42,697 bases of DNA. It comes from Symsagittifera roscoffensis. Lineage: Eukaryota; Xenacoelomorpha; Acoela; Convolutidae. This document shows, one piece after another, positions 1-11,021 of this stretch (within the stretch, counting starts at the first letter, position 1; every line of letters starts with the position of its first letter). The position numbers were made by a program, and so were the translations under genes. The notes under the pieces were generated by a model. It did not search any database and was not told the origin of the DNA. It worked only from the letters and a program-made list of their open reading frames with translations. The stretch spans positions 64,001 to 106,697 of the forward strand of contig NW_026971001.1 of assembly GCF_963678635.1 (NCBI RefSeq), given 5' to 3'.

Positions 1-1175
1 GCATAGCCTTTGATGAATTCTCTGTAGTAATTTGCAAAACCCAGGAAGCTCATCAATTGGTGTTGCTTTTTTGGCGATTTCCAAGTTAGAACTGCTTCTA
101 CTGCATCTGGATCTGATCTGATGCGGTGCCTGTCCACCATCCTGCCCAAGTATTTTATCGAATCCTTGAGTATCTCGCACTTCGATGGTTTACACTTTAG
201 CCCCGACCTCTTCATACACGCAAACACCTCGTCAAGTCTCTCAATGTGGTCTTCTTGTGGGGGCGTCGCTATTACCACGTCATCCACATAGCACATTACC
301 AGATTGCCGTAGTTCTTCGTCACGCCTATCAGCGCGTGTGCCATCAACCGCTGAAATGTGGCGGTGGCATTGCAAAGACCAAACGGCATCCGTTTCCATT
401 GAAACAGACCCAACTCGCAGGCGAACCTGTCCTGCTTCCTGAGCGGTACCTGCCAGAAGGCCGAACCTAAATCAAGAGTCGTAAAAAACTTTGCATCACC
501 TAACTTCGAGAGGCTCTCATCAATCCTAGGTATGGGATAGGCATCCTTCACCGTGACGGAGTTCAGGTATCGAAAGTCACGACAAAACCTCAATTGGTCG
601 CCTTTCTTTTTGGCCATCACTACTCCACACGCCCACGGTGATTTGGATGGTTCTATCATATCATACTCTAGTAGCGTTTCGATCTCTTTTCTACACGCAT
701 CCGATTTGTGTGGGGTCATGCGCCTCGCCCCCTCCCTGTGCGGTACCGCATTCTCCTCAAGTTCTATTTCATGCTCAACAAAATTACAACACCCGATGTC
801 TGGCTTATGTCTCGAAAAAACTTCCTCGTTCCGCTCTAATACGTCCTTGATGGCTTCGAGCTGTTCGTCCGTTATCTTGCCTCTTAAATGTTCAATTTCC
901 GGTAGGACCGGTTTATCACTCTGCATTTTATCTAGTGTGGGCCGTTCCGCAAAGTTCGAACAGCTCGATAGCCCATCGTTCGTCTCTGACTTAAGTGATT
1001 TCACAAGACCTGATGAACTTTTATTTTCTTCAATCGTCTCAAGATACAAATTTTGTCCCTATGATTGGGACAATCAACAACTTCATTTTGTTTTGAATTT
1101 TCAGTCAATTCATAACGAGTTTTAACAGGTTAAGCATATCCCAGCTTCCTCCCCTTCTGTATCGTGATGTGTATA
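1..1175 (-). pseudogene. Element B reverse transcriptase region, partial at window edge
   Basis: This is the reverse-transcriptase segment of the older element B, read right to left and cut by the window edge. It is about 90% similar by eye to the same region of element A (30,880-32,050). The polymerase motif YVDD is encoded at 279-290. Other RT blocks are visible, such as RMPFGLCNATATFQRL and the start of the connection region (SFLGFANYYREFIKGYA) close to base 1. Compared with A it lacks four residues (12 nt, in frame, near 425-440), just before the FACELG block. The reading frame looks open here, but it is cut off from the upstream protease by a frameshift near 1240, so it cannot be made as a normal Gag-Pol. 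It is a dead copy with moderate decay. Confidence 0.8.
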
Positions 1176-2210
1176 TCAAGAGTATTCAACAAGACACTGA
1201 CGCAGAGACCGCTCTTGGTTATCGAGAAGGATCTTCCTAAAACAGCAGCTATTAGGATTCGGGACTATGCATACTTGCTTGTTGTCACTTAGTTCATTGT
1301 AATTTTTCTTTCGAAAGCTTACGATTGCCGCTTCGTTCGCCTTTAGTCTCACCCTCCTACTCAAGAATACCGGTGCTTTATTTTCATGCGCTATTATTAA
1401 ATTTACCGGTTTAATTGCGTACCTCCTATCCGGGTTTCTTATCTTGAATATCGCATTGTTTAAATCAATTGTTACGTCGAAGTTCCTGATGAAGTCCCTG
1501 CCTAAAATGAATTGGTCCGACTCATCTAGGTTTTCTACTACAAGAAAGCTCATCCACAGATTGCGTTCCCCCAGATTTAGGGCTATTATTGGTGTTCTGC
1601 CTAGCACCCGCAGCGCCCCTTTGTTAGCAGATGACAACCGTATTCTCGAGTCTATCAAGTCATCTTTGTTAAAGCCCATTTGCTCCCAAGATTCGATTGA
1701 TATTACACTCAAGACCGCACCAGTATCGAGTAACCCACGCAAGTGAGTCTTCTTGCCACTAATGTCCAGCACATGTGCTGATACGTCTGCCTCTGTTCCA
1801 ATGTGCATTGCATCTTCCTCCAGCATGGCACAGTGTCCAATCGATCTCACCTTTAATTCTTCTCTGCCCACGTAGATCTGTCCCACTAGATCTTCATCAC
1901 ATGTTATCATTGTTTGCGTGTAGATGTTTATCCCATCTATATTCAACATCACCTCATATGGACCATAAGCTTCTGTATATCTGATGTCCACACGGATCGA
2001 CTTGCTGCCACCTCTCGTGAGTAGCGCCCTCAAGGCACTAGATGTCGTCTGTGGTCTTATCGCACTCAAGTAGTCTGCGTATACGTCAATGTGCATTACT
2101 GTCTGGTCGCTGGGTTCACTTAAGTTCCTTGTCACTTCATGTCCACCTACCGTGATTATCGACATTATCCTGGCTCCGATTTTCGTTATGCCAAATGGCT
2201 TTCCTGTCAC
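1176..2210 (-). pseudogene. Element B aspartic protease segment, frameshifted
   Basis: This 344-residue open frame matches the protease portion of the element A polyprotein. It holds the retropepsin signature LLDTGA (near 1716-1730) and, further on, the ILGRDFIRNFD block. The methionine at 2210 lies in the middle of the ancestral polyprotein and is not a natural start: an in-frame TAG a few codons upstream separates this frame from gag. At the far end the match to A stops at CIVPNPNS, after which the frame translates unrelated residues. Here B lacks 8 nt that A has, between the conserved cagcag and gattcgg blocks near 1240-1255. Family knowledge says the protease processes Gag-Pol inside the particle. 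This copy cannot supply an intact polyprotein. Confidence 0.8.
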
Positions 2211-2243
2211 CTTTTTCAGAGTGTTGCAATTTCCACTCTTTGT

Positions 2244-3726
2244 CTACCCTGCTACAGCTTCTGGCACTGGCACCGAGCAACTTAGCGTCTCGTTCAATCT
2301 CTGTCTGTCAATCTCTTGCTTCAACCGTTGCTCTATTTCCTTTGTTGCTAGGTCCTGTTTCACCTTCTTGATCGCCTCTGACGCCGCTTTCTCATAATTT
2401 ATCTCTAGGGCGTTCTTGGCCGTGGCCTCTATCGCATTGTTAGCCTGCGTTACCGCCTTCACTGTCTTCGTTGGCAGTTCTGTACTCGGTGCTTCTAAGT
2501 TTTTTTCTTCAAACTCAGTTTGTCTATTTCGCTGATTCTGCACCGCCGCTAATGCCAATTTATGTTTGGGGTGACTCTTGTTCTTGACTGCCTCCCAAAA
2601 CAAAGGACAATCCATCCTAAAGTGCCCTTCCTGATTACAGAAGAAGCATCTTGCACCTATCTTGATGATTAAGCCACTATAGTACTCGTGTTCTTCCATC
2701 TGGCTCATGTCCTCCTCATCTGGTGCGTACCCCAGACTCTTCATGCCCTGTTTGTATGTTGTGCAATCTGCCACGTGATGATCAGCTGACCCGCAGTTCG
2801 CGCATGATCTACGTTTGTCCATGTCATCTCTAGTCTTGTACAATGACGACCTTTGTGATTGGCTCCCCCCTTGCATATTCCTGTTATCTGAATATGAGTA
2901 CTTCTTGGGCTTCATTAGCATGTACTCTCTCGACTTCTGTCTCATCTCTTCTGGAGTCGGTGCACTGTCTTTCGACAATGTATAGTATGTTGCTAACATT
3001 GTTCTCAAGTCATCACTCTTTACCCAATCAATAAACTTTGAGGCGATGCTAAATTTCCTTCTATTGGTGGACTCTTCCGGGTCACTCCTTCGTCTTAAGC
3101 TCTCAAGATCATCTAGGAACCTGTCTATTGATTCATCGTCCCTTTGCCTTCTCTTTTCAAATCGCATCATCGCTTGATGAACCTTCATGCCTGACCCGAA
3201 TCGATTCAACAATATCTCAAAGATTTTATCCGTGGTGTCGCGTTCCTCTTCCTTCTTCGCAACCACGCATTTCAATGCCCTGCCTTCCAAGTTGCTGAGT
3301 ATCGCTGTGCATGCTTGCCTCTCATCGTTCAAGTTTTCTTGTTCCAAGTGCAACCTCATGACTTCTACCCAAGTGTCAATGCATCCATCTGAATCATCCT
3401 TGAATTCTTTCGGTATTTTGAAAGTTTTCCTGGATTTGTTGCTTCCTCTGTCACTCGAGTCGGTGTTCCTTGTGGCGAAGGCTTCTAGTGTCCTGTTCAT
3501 CATTTCCCAGGTGCTTGCCCACGTCATGACATCCGGTCCCACGTTGTTGTGAGTCGTGGAGTCCCCTGGACCATTCGTTGTGTTTGCTGTTCCACTTTTC
3601 ATAATCGCTCGCTTTTGCCCCCCCCCCCCCCGGTGCTGTACTCGCGGCCTCCCGGGGTAATGGTAACGGTGTTGACTGCCGTTTGTTCCGTTGTGGTTCC
3701 ACGAAGTCAACTCTATTGCCTTGCCC
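2244..3726 (-). pseudogene. Element B gag, central and nucleocapsid part
   Basis: This frame is homologous to roughly residues 340-840 of the element A polyprotein. It contains the capsid-like block WASTWEMMNRTLEAFATRN and the long conserved stretch after it, then two CCHC zinc knuckles of form CX2CX4HX4C: CANCGSADHHVADC (near 2764-2805) and CFFCNQEGHFRMDC (near 2609-2653). The frame ends at a TAG just after PEAVAG, where A continues without a stop into the protease. At the N-terminal side homology to gag ends at 3726, where the sequence switches abruptly to the last 23 bp of an LTR plus LINE-derived flank. The coding frame continues by chance through that join, so two longer frames reaching 3761 and 3882 are chimeric and are not genes. 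A 10-C tract near 3619-3630 may be variable. Confidence 0.82.
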
Positions 3727-3749
3727 TCCAGATATGACCGACTTGCACA
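3727..3749 (-). repeat. Last 23 bp of LTR-B (truncated copy)
   Basis: The bases ending GACCGACTTGCACA match the outer end of the complete LTR-B (9035-9057) and are followed by the same flanking LINE sequence. This is the left breakpoint of the rearranged array: gag joins directly to an LTR end. Confidence 0.85.
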
Positions 3750-4502
3750 TAATATAGTCAATCAGCGTTTTTGATTGAGTTGATGTTGATTTACTGACAA
3801 TTTCTAAGTTATAGGGCGTTAAAATTGTATTCAAGGATTCTTTTTCTTCAGTGTTGTAATAGTTAAGGTTGTAGTCGCCCAAGAGAACGATATTTGAATA
3901 ACAGGATTGTGCGAAGTCAACTGACAGAGCAATTTCATCGACAAACTATTCTGTTAGATTTATTTGGATTATAGGAAATATTTCTTAGTGTTGATCTTTC
4001 AGTTTTGTTCTTTGATGTTATAAATTCTACCCAGATGCTGTCATAATTTTGATCGAATAAGTTTAGATCTGTGCGTTGTTTAGGGTGTAAGATTTTAGGA
4101 ATGAGTATCATGACACCTCCTCATTATTTTTCGCTTACGACTGCTGATCTATCACATCGAAAGGAGACAAAATGATCACTATCTCGTGTCCATAAGTTTT
4201 TATCATTAGAGACATTAAACCATGTCTCAGAGGACCCATAAAGAGTAATCCACAAGTGTTTACTAGTTTTTTTAGACTTCATCTTTTTTATGTTTAAACT
4301 CCTGCAGTTAAGGTGTAGAATTTTTAATAGTGTTGATCGTTATCTTGTTTTTGTAATCGTTTAGTCGCTCTGATATGTCATTAAATTGTACAATTGGACC
4401 TGGATTTGGGTTGATGTCGCCGCAGCCTAAAGTAAATTTGACAATAAAATTAATAATACAAGAAGTATTAACATTAGTAAATATAAAATTGCTAATAAAA
4501 AT
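3750..4502 (-). pseudogene. Non-LTR retrotransposon endonuclease (EEP/APE-type) remnant, copy 0
   Basis: On the minus strand this ~750 bp translates, across several stops and frame breaks, into a recognisable exonuclease-endonuclease-phosphatase domain of a LINE. In order it shows an opening LHLNCRSLN, then SETWFN, a block ending RDSDHFVSF, GGVMILIPK, an SIWVEF strand, IVLLGDYNLN and finally LIDYI. These correspond to the N-terminal, ETW, GG and GDFN-like blocks of APE-class LINE endonucleases. The domain is cut at the LTR-B junction. In-frame stops, for example TAG upstream of FVDEIAL, make it non-functional. Element B appears to have inserted into this LINE; the three copies come from later duplication. 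Confidence 0.7.
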
Positions 4503-5379
4503 TGCTGTCCTGTGACGTTGAGTTCCTCAAGATGGCGTCTAGTTTTGCCTGTATTGCACATGAACTCTCAGCCTGGTCCCTACTCATTGTGTCCATTCTC
4601 GTTTCCAATTTCCCCAACTGGCTATTCACTGTGTCATATCGTTGCTTCAGTTCTTGCATGTCTTTCTTGATGTTCTTGTCTCGCTCTCCACCAATGGTAT
4701 CTACCTTGTCCGACATCTGCTGAAGCTTTTCCTCTGTCGCTTTCGCTAGATTGAAATAGCTGTCCAGGTACTCATGTTTGTTGTAACTTAATTCTTTCTT
4801 TATCACATCTCTATCCTCCTCGCTGTGCTGTAGTCTCTTGTCGATCTGATCTAGCTTCGCCATCAGATCGCCCAGATCGAGAGACATTGTTTCATGGTCA
4901 GATGTTGCCCTGTTGTTGGCTGCTGTTCCCGGTCTACTCTGGTCTTCGTTTTTGTCGATGTCTGTCATTTTCGTGGAAACTCTTCCGAATGTTTTGCCTT
5001 TCTCGGTCTTTGGTTCTTCCGTCACTATGTCTCTTGGTTTCATCCCGACCATCATTGCCAACCTTTCAGTGAATGACGTTCTTTTTGCTTGAGACTCGTC
5101 CCTTACCGTTTCTGGCGTGTTGCCCGTTGTGTCTTCCGCAGTGTCTATCGGCGAGAACTCCATGGACTTTGGATTTGGTTCTTCTGCATTTGGCATCGGT
5201 GTTGACTCCGTCGTCTTCTTCTCCACCTCATCCACACTCTGGTCCGGTGTCTCTAGGTCAATCTGGATGGCGGGTTCTGCTTGTTTCCCTTCCATGCCCT
5301 CTTTTGTTTTGTTCTCCGTATTACTCCTCGTGTTGACCATGCTAACTGAAAAGTTCTTCCTTGATAATTTTGGGCCCAT
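4492..5379 (-). pseudogene. Element B gag N-terminal fragment, unit 1 (295 aa)
   Basis: This open frame matches residues ~33-320 of the element A polyprotein. It carries conserved blocks such as IDLETPDQSVDE, ESTPMPNAEEPN, HEYLDSYFNLAKATEE and AESSCAIQAKLDAIL, and the second half is rich in charged heptad-like sequence suggesting a coiled coil. The last three residues (NFY) come from the LINE junction, so the natural continuation into capsid is missing. The frame opens at an internal methionine. The start used by A (MRRSRVPV) is also present upstream near 5466, but is followed after about 13 codons by TAA (near 5427). A truncated Gag could in principle be made from the internal ATG, but nothing supports it. 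Confidence 0.75.
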
Positions 5380-5713
5380 GGATGCAGTTTTACGTAGCGA
5401 CGAGTTATATTTTGTCTTTGATTATGTAGATCTTTTTTCAGCCACCGGTACCCTGCTTCGTCTCATGGTTTCTATTTACAATTGATTCTATTTCTAATTT
5501 TGGTATTTACAAAATCCTATTCTAAAAGCAAATAGTAAAAAAAATTTGCTAATAAAAAGAAAAACTACTTTACTGTTCCTTCTAAGATTTTGTTGAAAGT
5601 CTACTAATTCGTGATACTAACACTATCGTGTTCTAACTAGTCCTTTTGCTTTTGATTCAATTAATTCGACCTGTCTCAAGAACCTTTAGTATCGTCATTC
5701 CACTTCTTCGTGC
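5380..5713 (-). other. Element B leader, gag-proximal part
   Basis: AT-rich leader between the repeat array and gag, including the broken N-terminal extension of gag (5380-5466). No other signal was recognised. Confidence 0.6.
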
Positions 5714-6577
5714 TGTCCCAAGCTTTCTCTCTACCGTCCCAAGATTATTCAGTGCTGTCCCAGTGCTTCTTGTTAGTGTCCCAAGACTACTGTCCCAAGA
5801 GACCTTTGCCCTAAGACGACTGTCCCAAGACTAGTGTCCCAAGACCACTGTCCCAAGGATACTGTCCCAAGACTCTTGCCCTAAGACTACTGTCCCAAGA
5901 CTAGTGTCCCAAAACCACTGTCCCAAGACTACTGTCCCAAGACCCTTGCCCTAAGACTACTGTCCCAAGACTACTGTCCCAAGACGACTGTCCCAAGACT
6001 AGTGTCCCAAGACTATTGTCCCAAGACTAATGTCTCAAGACTACTGTCCCAAGACCACAGTCCCAAGACCACTGTCCCAAGACCACAGTCCCAAGACCAC
6101 TGTCCCAAGACCACTGTCCCAAGACCACTGTCCCAAGACCACTGTCCCAAGACCACTGTCCCAAGACCACTGTCCCAAGACCACTGTCCCAAGACCACTG
6201 TCCCAAGACCACTGTCCCAAGACCGCTGTCCCAAGACCACTGTCCCAAGACCACTGTCCCAAGACCACTGTCCCAAGACCACTGTCCCAAGACCACTGTC
6301 CCAAGACCACTGTCCCAAGACCACTGTCCCAAGACCACTGTCCCAAGACCACTGTCCCAAGACCAGTGTCCCAAGACCAGTGTCCCAAGACTGTGTCGTA
6401 CCAAGACTGCCCTGGCCCAAGACTGTCCCAAGACTGCACCGTCCCAAGACTGTCCCAAGACTGCACTGTCCCAAGACTGTCCCAAGACTGTCCCAAGACT
6501 GTCCCAAGACTGTACTGCTCCAAGACCGTCCCCAGACTGCAATGTCCCAAGACTTCTTCGGTACTGTCCCAAGACCT
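5714..6577 (-). repeat. 14-bp tandem array in element B leader, unit 1
   Basis: Tandem repeat of the 14-mer GTCCCAAGACCACT (plus strand), about 60 unit lengths. The right-hand core (6060-6370) is nearly perfect, and the edges are degenerate with variants such as GACTAGT, GACTACT and GACTGCACT. In the element's own sense the unit is AGTGGTCTTGGGAC. The unit has no stop in any frame, so long meaningless open frames run through it on both strands. Confidence 0.97.
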
Positions 6578-8141
6578 GTCACTAAGTGTCTGGATAGTGA
6601 GATCTCTTCTTCTTCGCTGTGGGGACTCTTGAACCACTGTACCGTGTACCACCACTTGAGCTCTAGTAAAAATTTTCCCAAAATCCCTATCTTAATGGCC
6701 AAAATCCAAATACTGACCCCCCTGTATTTATCTCCCTTTCGTTGTTTCAGGCTATTTGAAACCCCAATTTTTCGCAGGTATCTTGTGATCACCTGTTCGT
6801 TCAAATACTAACAACAAGTTTTCACCAAAACGTAAAAATTTAAACAGGAAAAATTACAAAAACAGATAGATGAACCCACCTAAAATTCAAAGCTGACTGA
6901 TGTCAACCTTTGTCCGAAAAAATTTCTGGTACCCGATTGCCACGTGTTTTCCTCCCCCCTGCTAGCGATCTTATGGGGTATCACAAAAACTGTCTAGGTC
7001 CGTTCCCCCTACTGATCCGACCAGGGTACCTACTTTAACTCGATGTTAAATTTGGATATCCGCTTCTTATAATTGACGCGTGTAAGATTCTAATGTAACT
7101 TAATCAACGATGTCGATTAATTAGTTACTCTAATTTCCTCCCTTTTTACAATTTACAACCGCCAACCTTTAACCTAACCAGCCCCCCTTCTAACCTTCCC
7201 CCTCTTTAGCCCCCCTCTTAAGCCGAAAAATCCCTTAGGCGCCGGGTGCTAAACCTCTCGAGAGAAAACCGTAGACCTGTTTCCAGGCCTGCTTGTGTAA
7301 AAACTTCCTCAAAACAATGGGGCTCCGCTTATCCAATTTTACACTCATTTCCTATAATTTAATGTGGATTTTAACGATACCCGTTTGTCCAACTTGAGAA
7401 CACCCCTGTGCGTCCTCCTCTTGTGGTTGCGATTCCGTGCTGGTTGTCCCCTTGACGTGCACTGCACTTGACACCAGCACCTCCTTCCCACTTGGCTGGT
7501 CACCTCTTCCAGTCAAGTCTCCTAGCGGTTCAGCTCAGTCCTTGTGAACCACTTTCCCACTCGGCTGGTCACCTCTTCCAGTCAAGTATCCTAGTGGTCC
7601 AGCTCTGTCCTTGTGAACCACTTTCCCACTCGGCCGGTCACCTCTTCAGTCAAGTCTCCTAGTAGTCCGTCTAGGTTGCAAGCTATCTGAAAACCCTTAA
7701 TAACGCCCCCCACTTGGGCACCTTATTGAAGTCACTGGTTTAGATTGATAGATTGATCGAAACGATCGGTCTTATAAAACAGTATGGGTATACTATCTAA
7801 TTAATATAAAAGTTTGATTCAACTAATCTGGTATCAAAGTCACTGTCATTTTTGTTTTATGGTTTTTGTTTCTTTTTCTATACTTTTTTTTTCTTTTTTG
7901 TTTCGCTTTTTGTCTTTTTGCTCGTGTTTTTGTCCCCCTAGTTACCCCCCTTACTCGGTTAGCTAAGCCTCGTTCGGAGAGCGTACCAGGAAGTTTTCTC
8001 AAGTTTTCTTAAGAAGCTATCACGGTACTACCGGAAGGTTTACACGTTCCCGCTGAACCGTACCACCGGTACTCTAGAATGGGCATGCAGCCCGGAGCTG
8101 TGTCAAGTGGGTTCGACGCGGTAGTCTTGATGTCGTAAAAA
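6578..8141 (-). other. Element B leader between array and PBS, unit 1
   Basis: Non-coding leader of the retroelement, about 90% similar to 36629-38112 of element A. It contains C-rich stretches near 7165-7215, a three-copy 69-bp repeat (7480-7672) and a T-rich run near 7850-7930. A plus-strand TATAAAA at 7772-7778 lies on the wrong strand for the element. No conserved ORF was seen: the open frames here are not shared with element A. Confidence 0.7.
7480..7672. repeat. 69-bp tandem repeat, three copies, unit 1
   Basis: The block GGCTGGTCACCTCTTCCAGT recurs with period 69 bp at 7494, 7563 and, with a change, 7632. The same three-copy block lies at the same leader position in element A. Confidence 0.92.
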
Positions 8142-8156
8142 CACCCAGGAGCGCCA
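8142..8156 (-). other. Candidate primer binding site, element B unit 1
   Basis: On the element strand it reads TGGCGCTCCTGGGTG, which begins with the TGG complementary to a tRNA CCA end. It lies 11 nt inside the 5' LTR and is identical in element A. The tRNA primer was not identified. Confidence 0.5.
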
Positions 8157-8167
8157 TAAAAACACTA

Positions 8168-9057
8168 TGTAACAGTCGCCTACTTCGGTCACATATGAGG
8201 CTTAAGAAAAATAGGCCCTATAACCATTGGCTCAAGAGTCAGAGACACTATCTCTTGTGTTTTTCTACCTCAAAACGGTCGGAGCCAATTCGGTTTGCTT
8301 GCTTCGGATAGAACCCGTTACAGATTAAAAGCCACTACCAATATACCCCCCCACTCCAGAAAATAAGAACGCCCCCATACTTAGGTCTCAAAGTACCCAA
8401 AATACACGAACGCCGTTAAAAACTGGGTTGGAACATTCCGTTGAGTTACTTTTTTATTGGACAGTGGAACTTTGATCCATTTCAGATGGATCAACCTAAA
8501 ACTCGCCTCACCTCAACATACTTATTAAGAAATGCACTCGAGAAAACTAAATTTGGTACTTACATAGCAGCACGCTTGAGAAACAGAGTAATTAAACTAA
8601 TTAATGACTCTAGCATAAATATAATCGAATATAACTGAAAAAGTTTTTTTACGATGAGTTCCAATCAAGGGAAATAAGTTTTAATTCAAAAAAGTAATTT
8701 TGGATCTGGACCATTGGGAGACTTCACTTGTCTGCCTTTCCGTTGAAGTTTCACACTGGTCCAGTTGATTCTTGCTCTGCTCTCGTATTCGTTTGGTCTC
8801 CTATATCAGATAGGACAGCTCTACTCTAGTTTTTTACGATGGAAATTGCAAATAGAAATTTCCCACTGTGTATATTTGACAACTTTCCCGCAATTGTAAT
8901 TCGGTTGTTCTGATCTTTTATTTTATGATTTTAGTTGTCGCGAGAAAACTGAGCATGACAGGCTCCATTCGAGTTTTTGAAAAATTAAACTTCATTCCAA
9001 AACCACGTATTTTCGTGCTCCTCAAGGTCAAACTTCCAGATATGACCGACTTGCACA
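8168..9057 (-). repeat. LTR-B, complete uninterrupted copy (5' LTR of element B)
   Basis: 890 bp running TGTAACAGTCG...CTTGCACA on the plus strand, with TG...CA ends. It aligns along its length with LTR-A but is clearly diverged. A GGT at 8555-8557 is the uninterrupted equivalent of the site where element A inserted in the third LTR-B copy, so this LTR shows the empty site. It holds AATAAA on the element strand (TTTATT near 8451-8456) and a GAG|GTGAGG donor-like site (near 8510). The A-type TATA box is weakened here to AATATA. Confidence 0.93.
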
Positions 9058-9810
9058 TAATATAGTCAATCAGCGTTTTTGATTGAGTTGATGTTGATTT
9101 ACTGACAATTTCTAAGTTATAGGGCGTTAAAATTGTATTCAAGGATTCTTTTTCTTCAGTGTTGTAATAGTTAAGGTTGTAGTCGCCCAAGAGAACGATA
9201 TTTGAATAACAGGATTGTGCGAAGTCAACTGACAGAGCAATTTCATCGACAAACTATTCTGTTAGATTTATTTGGATTATAGGAAATATTTCTTAGTGTT
9301 GATCTTTCAGTTTTGTTCTTTGATGTTATAAATTCTACCCAGATGCTGTCATAATTTTGATCGAATAAGTTTAGATCTGTGCGTTGTTTAGGGTGTAAGA
9401 TTTTAGGAATGAGTATCATGACACCTCCTCATTATTTTTCGCTTACGACTGCTGATCTATCACATCGAAAGGAGACAAAATGATCACTATCTCGTGTCCA
9501 TAAGTTTTTATCATTAGAGACATTAAACCATGTCTCAGAGGACCCATAAAGAGTAATCCACAAGTGTTTACTAGTTTTTTTAGACTTCATCTTTTTTATG
9601 TTTAAACTCCTGCAGTTAAGGTGTAGAATTTTTAATAGTGTTGATCGTTATCTTGTTTTTGTAATCGTTTAGTCGCTCTGATATGTCATTAAATTGTACA
9701 ATTGGACCTGGATTTGGGTTGATGTCGCCGCAGCCTAAAGTAAATTTGACAATAAAATTAATAATACAAGAAGTATTAACATTAGTAAATATAAAATTGC
9801 TAATAAAAAT
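9058..9810 (-). pseudogene. Non-LTR retrotransposon endonuclease (EEP) remnant, copy 1
   Basis: This is a near-identical duplicate of 3750-4502. The GDYNLN block is encoded near 9170-9187 and the LIDYI block ends at the LTR-B border. A 90-residue frame starting at 9190 runs from real EEP sequence into the LTR and is therefore chimeric. The right end (9810) is the tandem-duplication junction with gag. Confidence 0.7.
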
Positions 9811-10687
9811 TGCTGTCCTGTGACGTTGAGTTCCTCAAGATGGCGTCTAGTTTTGCCTGTATTGCACATGAACTCTCAGCCTGGTCCCTACTCATTGTGT
9901 CCATTCTCGTTTCCAATTTCCCCAACTGGCTATTCACTGTGTCATATCGTTGCTTCAGTTCTTGCATGTCTTTCTTGATGTTCTTGTCTCGCTCTCCACC
10001 AATGGTATCTACCTTGTCCGACATCTGCTGAAGCTTTTCCTCTGTCGCTTTCGCTAGATTGAAATAGCTGTCCAGGTACTCATGTTTGTTGTAACTTAAT
10101 TCTTTCTTTATCACATCTCTATCCTCCTCGCTGTGCTGTAGTCTCTTGTCGATCTGATCTAGCTTCGCCATCAGATCGCCCAGATCGAGAGACATTGTTT
10201 CATGGTCAGATGTTGCCCTGTTGTTGGCTGCTGTTCCCGGTCTACTCTGGTCTTCGTTTTTGTCGATGTCTGTCATTTTCGTGGAAACTCTTCCGAATGT
10301 TTTGCCTTTCTCGGTCTTTGGTTCTTCCGTCACTATGTCTCTTGGTTTCATCCCGACCATCATTGCCAACCTTTCAGTGAATGACGTTCTTTTTGCTTGA
10401 GACTCGTCCTTTACCGTTTCTGGCGTGTTGCCCGTTGTGTCTTCCGCAGTGTCTATCGGCGAGAACTCCATGGACTTTGGATTTGGTTCTTCTGCATTTG
10501 GCATCGGTGTTGACTCCGTCGTCTTCTTCTCCACCTCATCCACACTCTGGTCCGGTGTCTCTAGGTCAATCTGGATGGCGGGTTCTGCTTGTTTCCCTTC
10601 CATGCCCTCTTTTGTTTTGTTCTCCGTATTACTCCTCGTGTTGACCATGCTAACTGAAAAGTTCTTCCTTGATAATTTTGGGCCCAT
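9800..10687 (-). pseudogene. Element B gag N-terminal fragment, unit 2 (295 aa)
   Basis: This is the duplicate of the fragment at 4492-5379, offset 5308 bp. At protein level it differs only by Arg to Lys at residue 93 (TPETVRDE versus TPETVKDE). It has the same truncated C-terminus from LINE sequence and the same TAA upstream of the internal start. The near identity places the duplication late, well after gag had lost function. Confidence 0.75.
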
Positions 10688-11021
10688 GGATGCAGTTTTA
10701 CGTAGCGACGAGTTATATTTTGTCTTTGATTATGTAGATCTTTTTTCAGCCACCGGTACCCTGCTTCGTCTCATGGTTTCTATTTACAATTGATTCTATT
10801 TCTAATTTTGGTATTTACAAAATCCTATTCTAAAAGCAAATAATAAAAAAAATTTGCTAATAAAAAGAAAAACTACTTTACTGTTCCTTCTAAGATTTTG
10901 TTGAAAGTCTACTAATTCGTGATACTAACACTATCGTGTTCTAACTAGTCCTTTTGCTTTTGATTCAATTAATTCGACCTGTCTCAAGAACCTTTAGTAT
11001 CGTCATTCCACTTCTTCGTGC
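10688..11021 (-). other. Element B leader, gag-proximal part, unit 2
   Basis: Duplicate of 5380-5713. No additional signal was recognised. Confidence 0.6.

Noticed and set aside
3451-3882. 143-residue open frame spanning LINE, LTR end and gag
   Set aside because: It crosses the rearrangement join at 3726/3727 and leaves the gag frame. It is a chimera of unrelated segments.
5714-6577. CRISPR-like array
   Set aside because: The unit is 14 bp with no unique spacers, and the context is a eukaryotic retroelement leader.
6002-6811. Long overlapping open frames on both strands through the 14-bp arrays (also 11310-12077 and 35894-36670)
   Set aside because: The 14-mer has no stop in any frame, so three units read open in all six frames. 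The non-repeat ends are not conserved between elements A and B.
7468-7662. 64-residue open frame across the 69-bp repeats (also 12734 and 14947)
   Set aside because: It lies antisense to the element. The 69-bp period is a multiple of three, which keeps it open by chance, and it is not matched in element A.
7772-7778. TATAAAA on the plus strand of the leader
   Set aside because: It is on the wrong strand for the element, and no downstream plus-strand gene was seen.
8918-9190. 90-residue open frames at 8918-9190 and 39389-39661
   Set aside because: Only the first ~45 residues are LINE endonuclease; the rest is antisense translation of the LTR.
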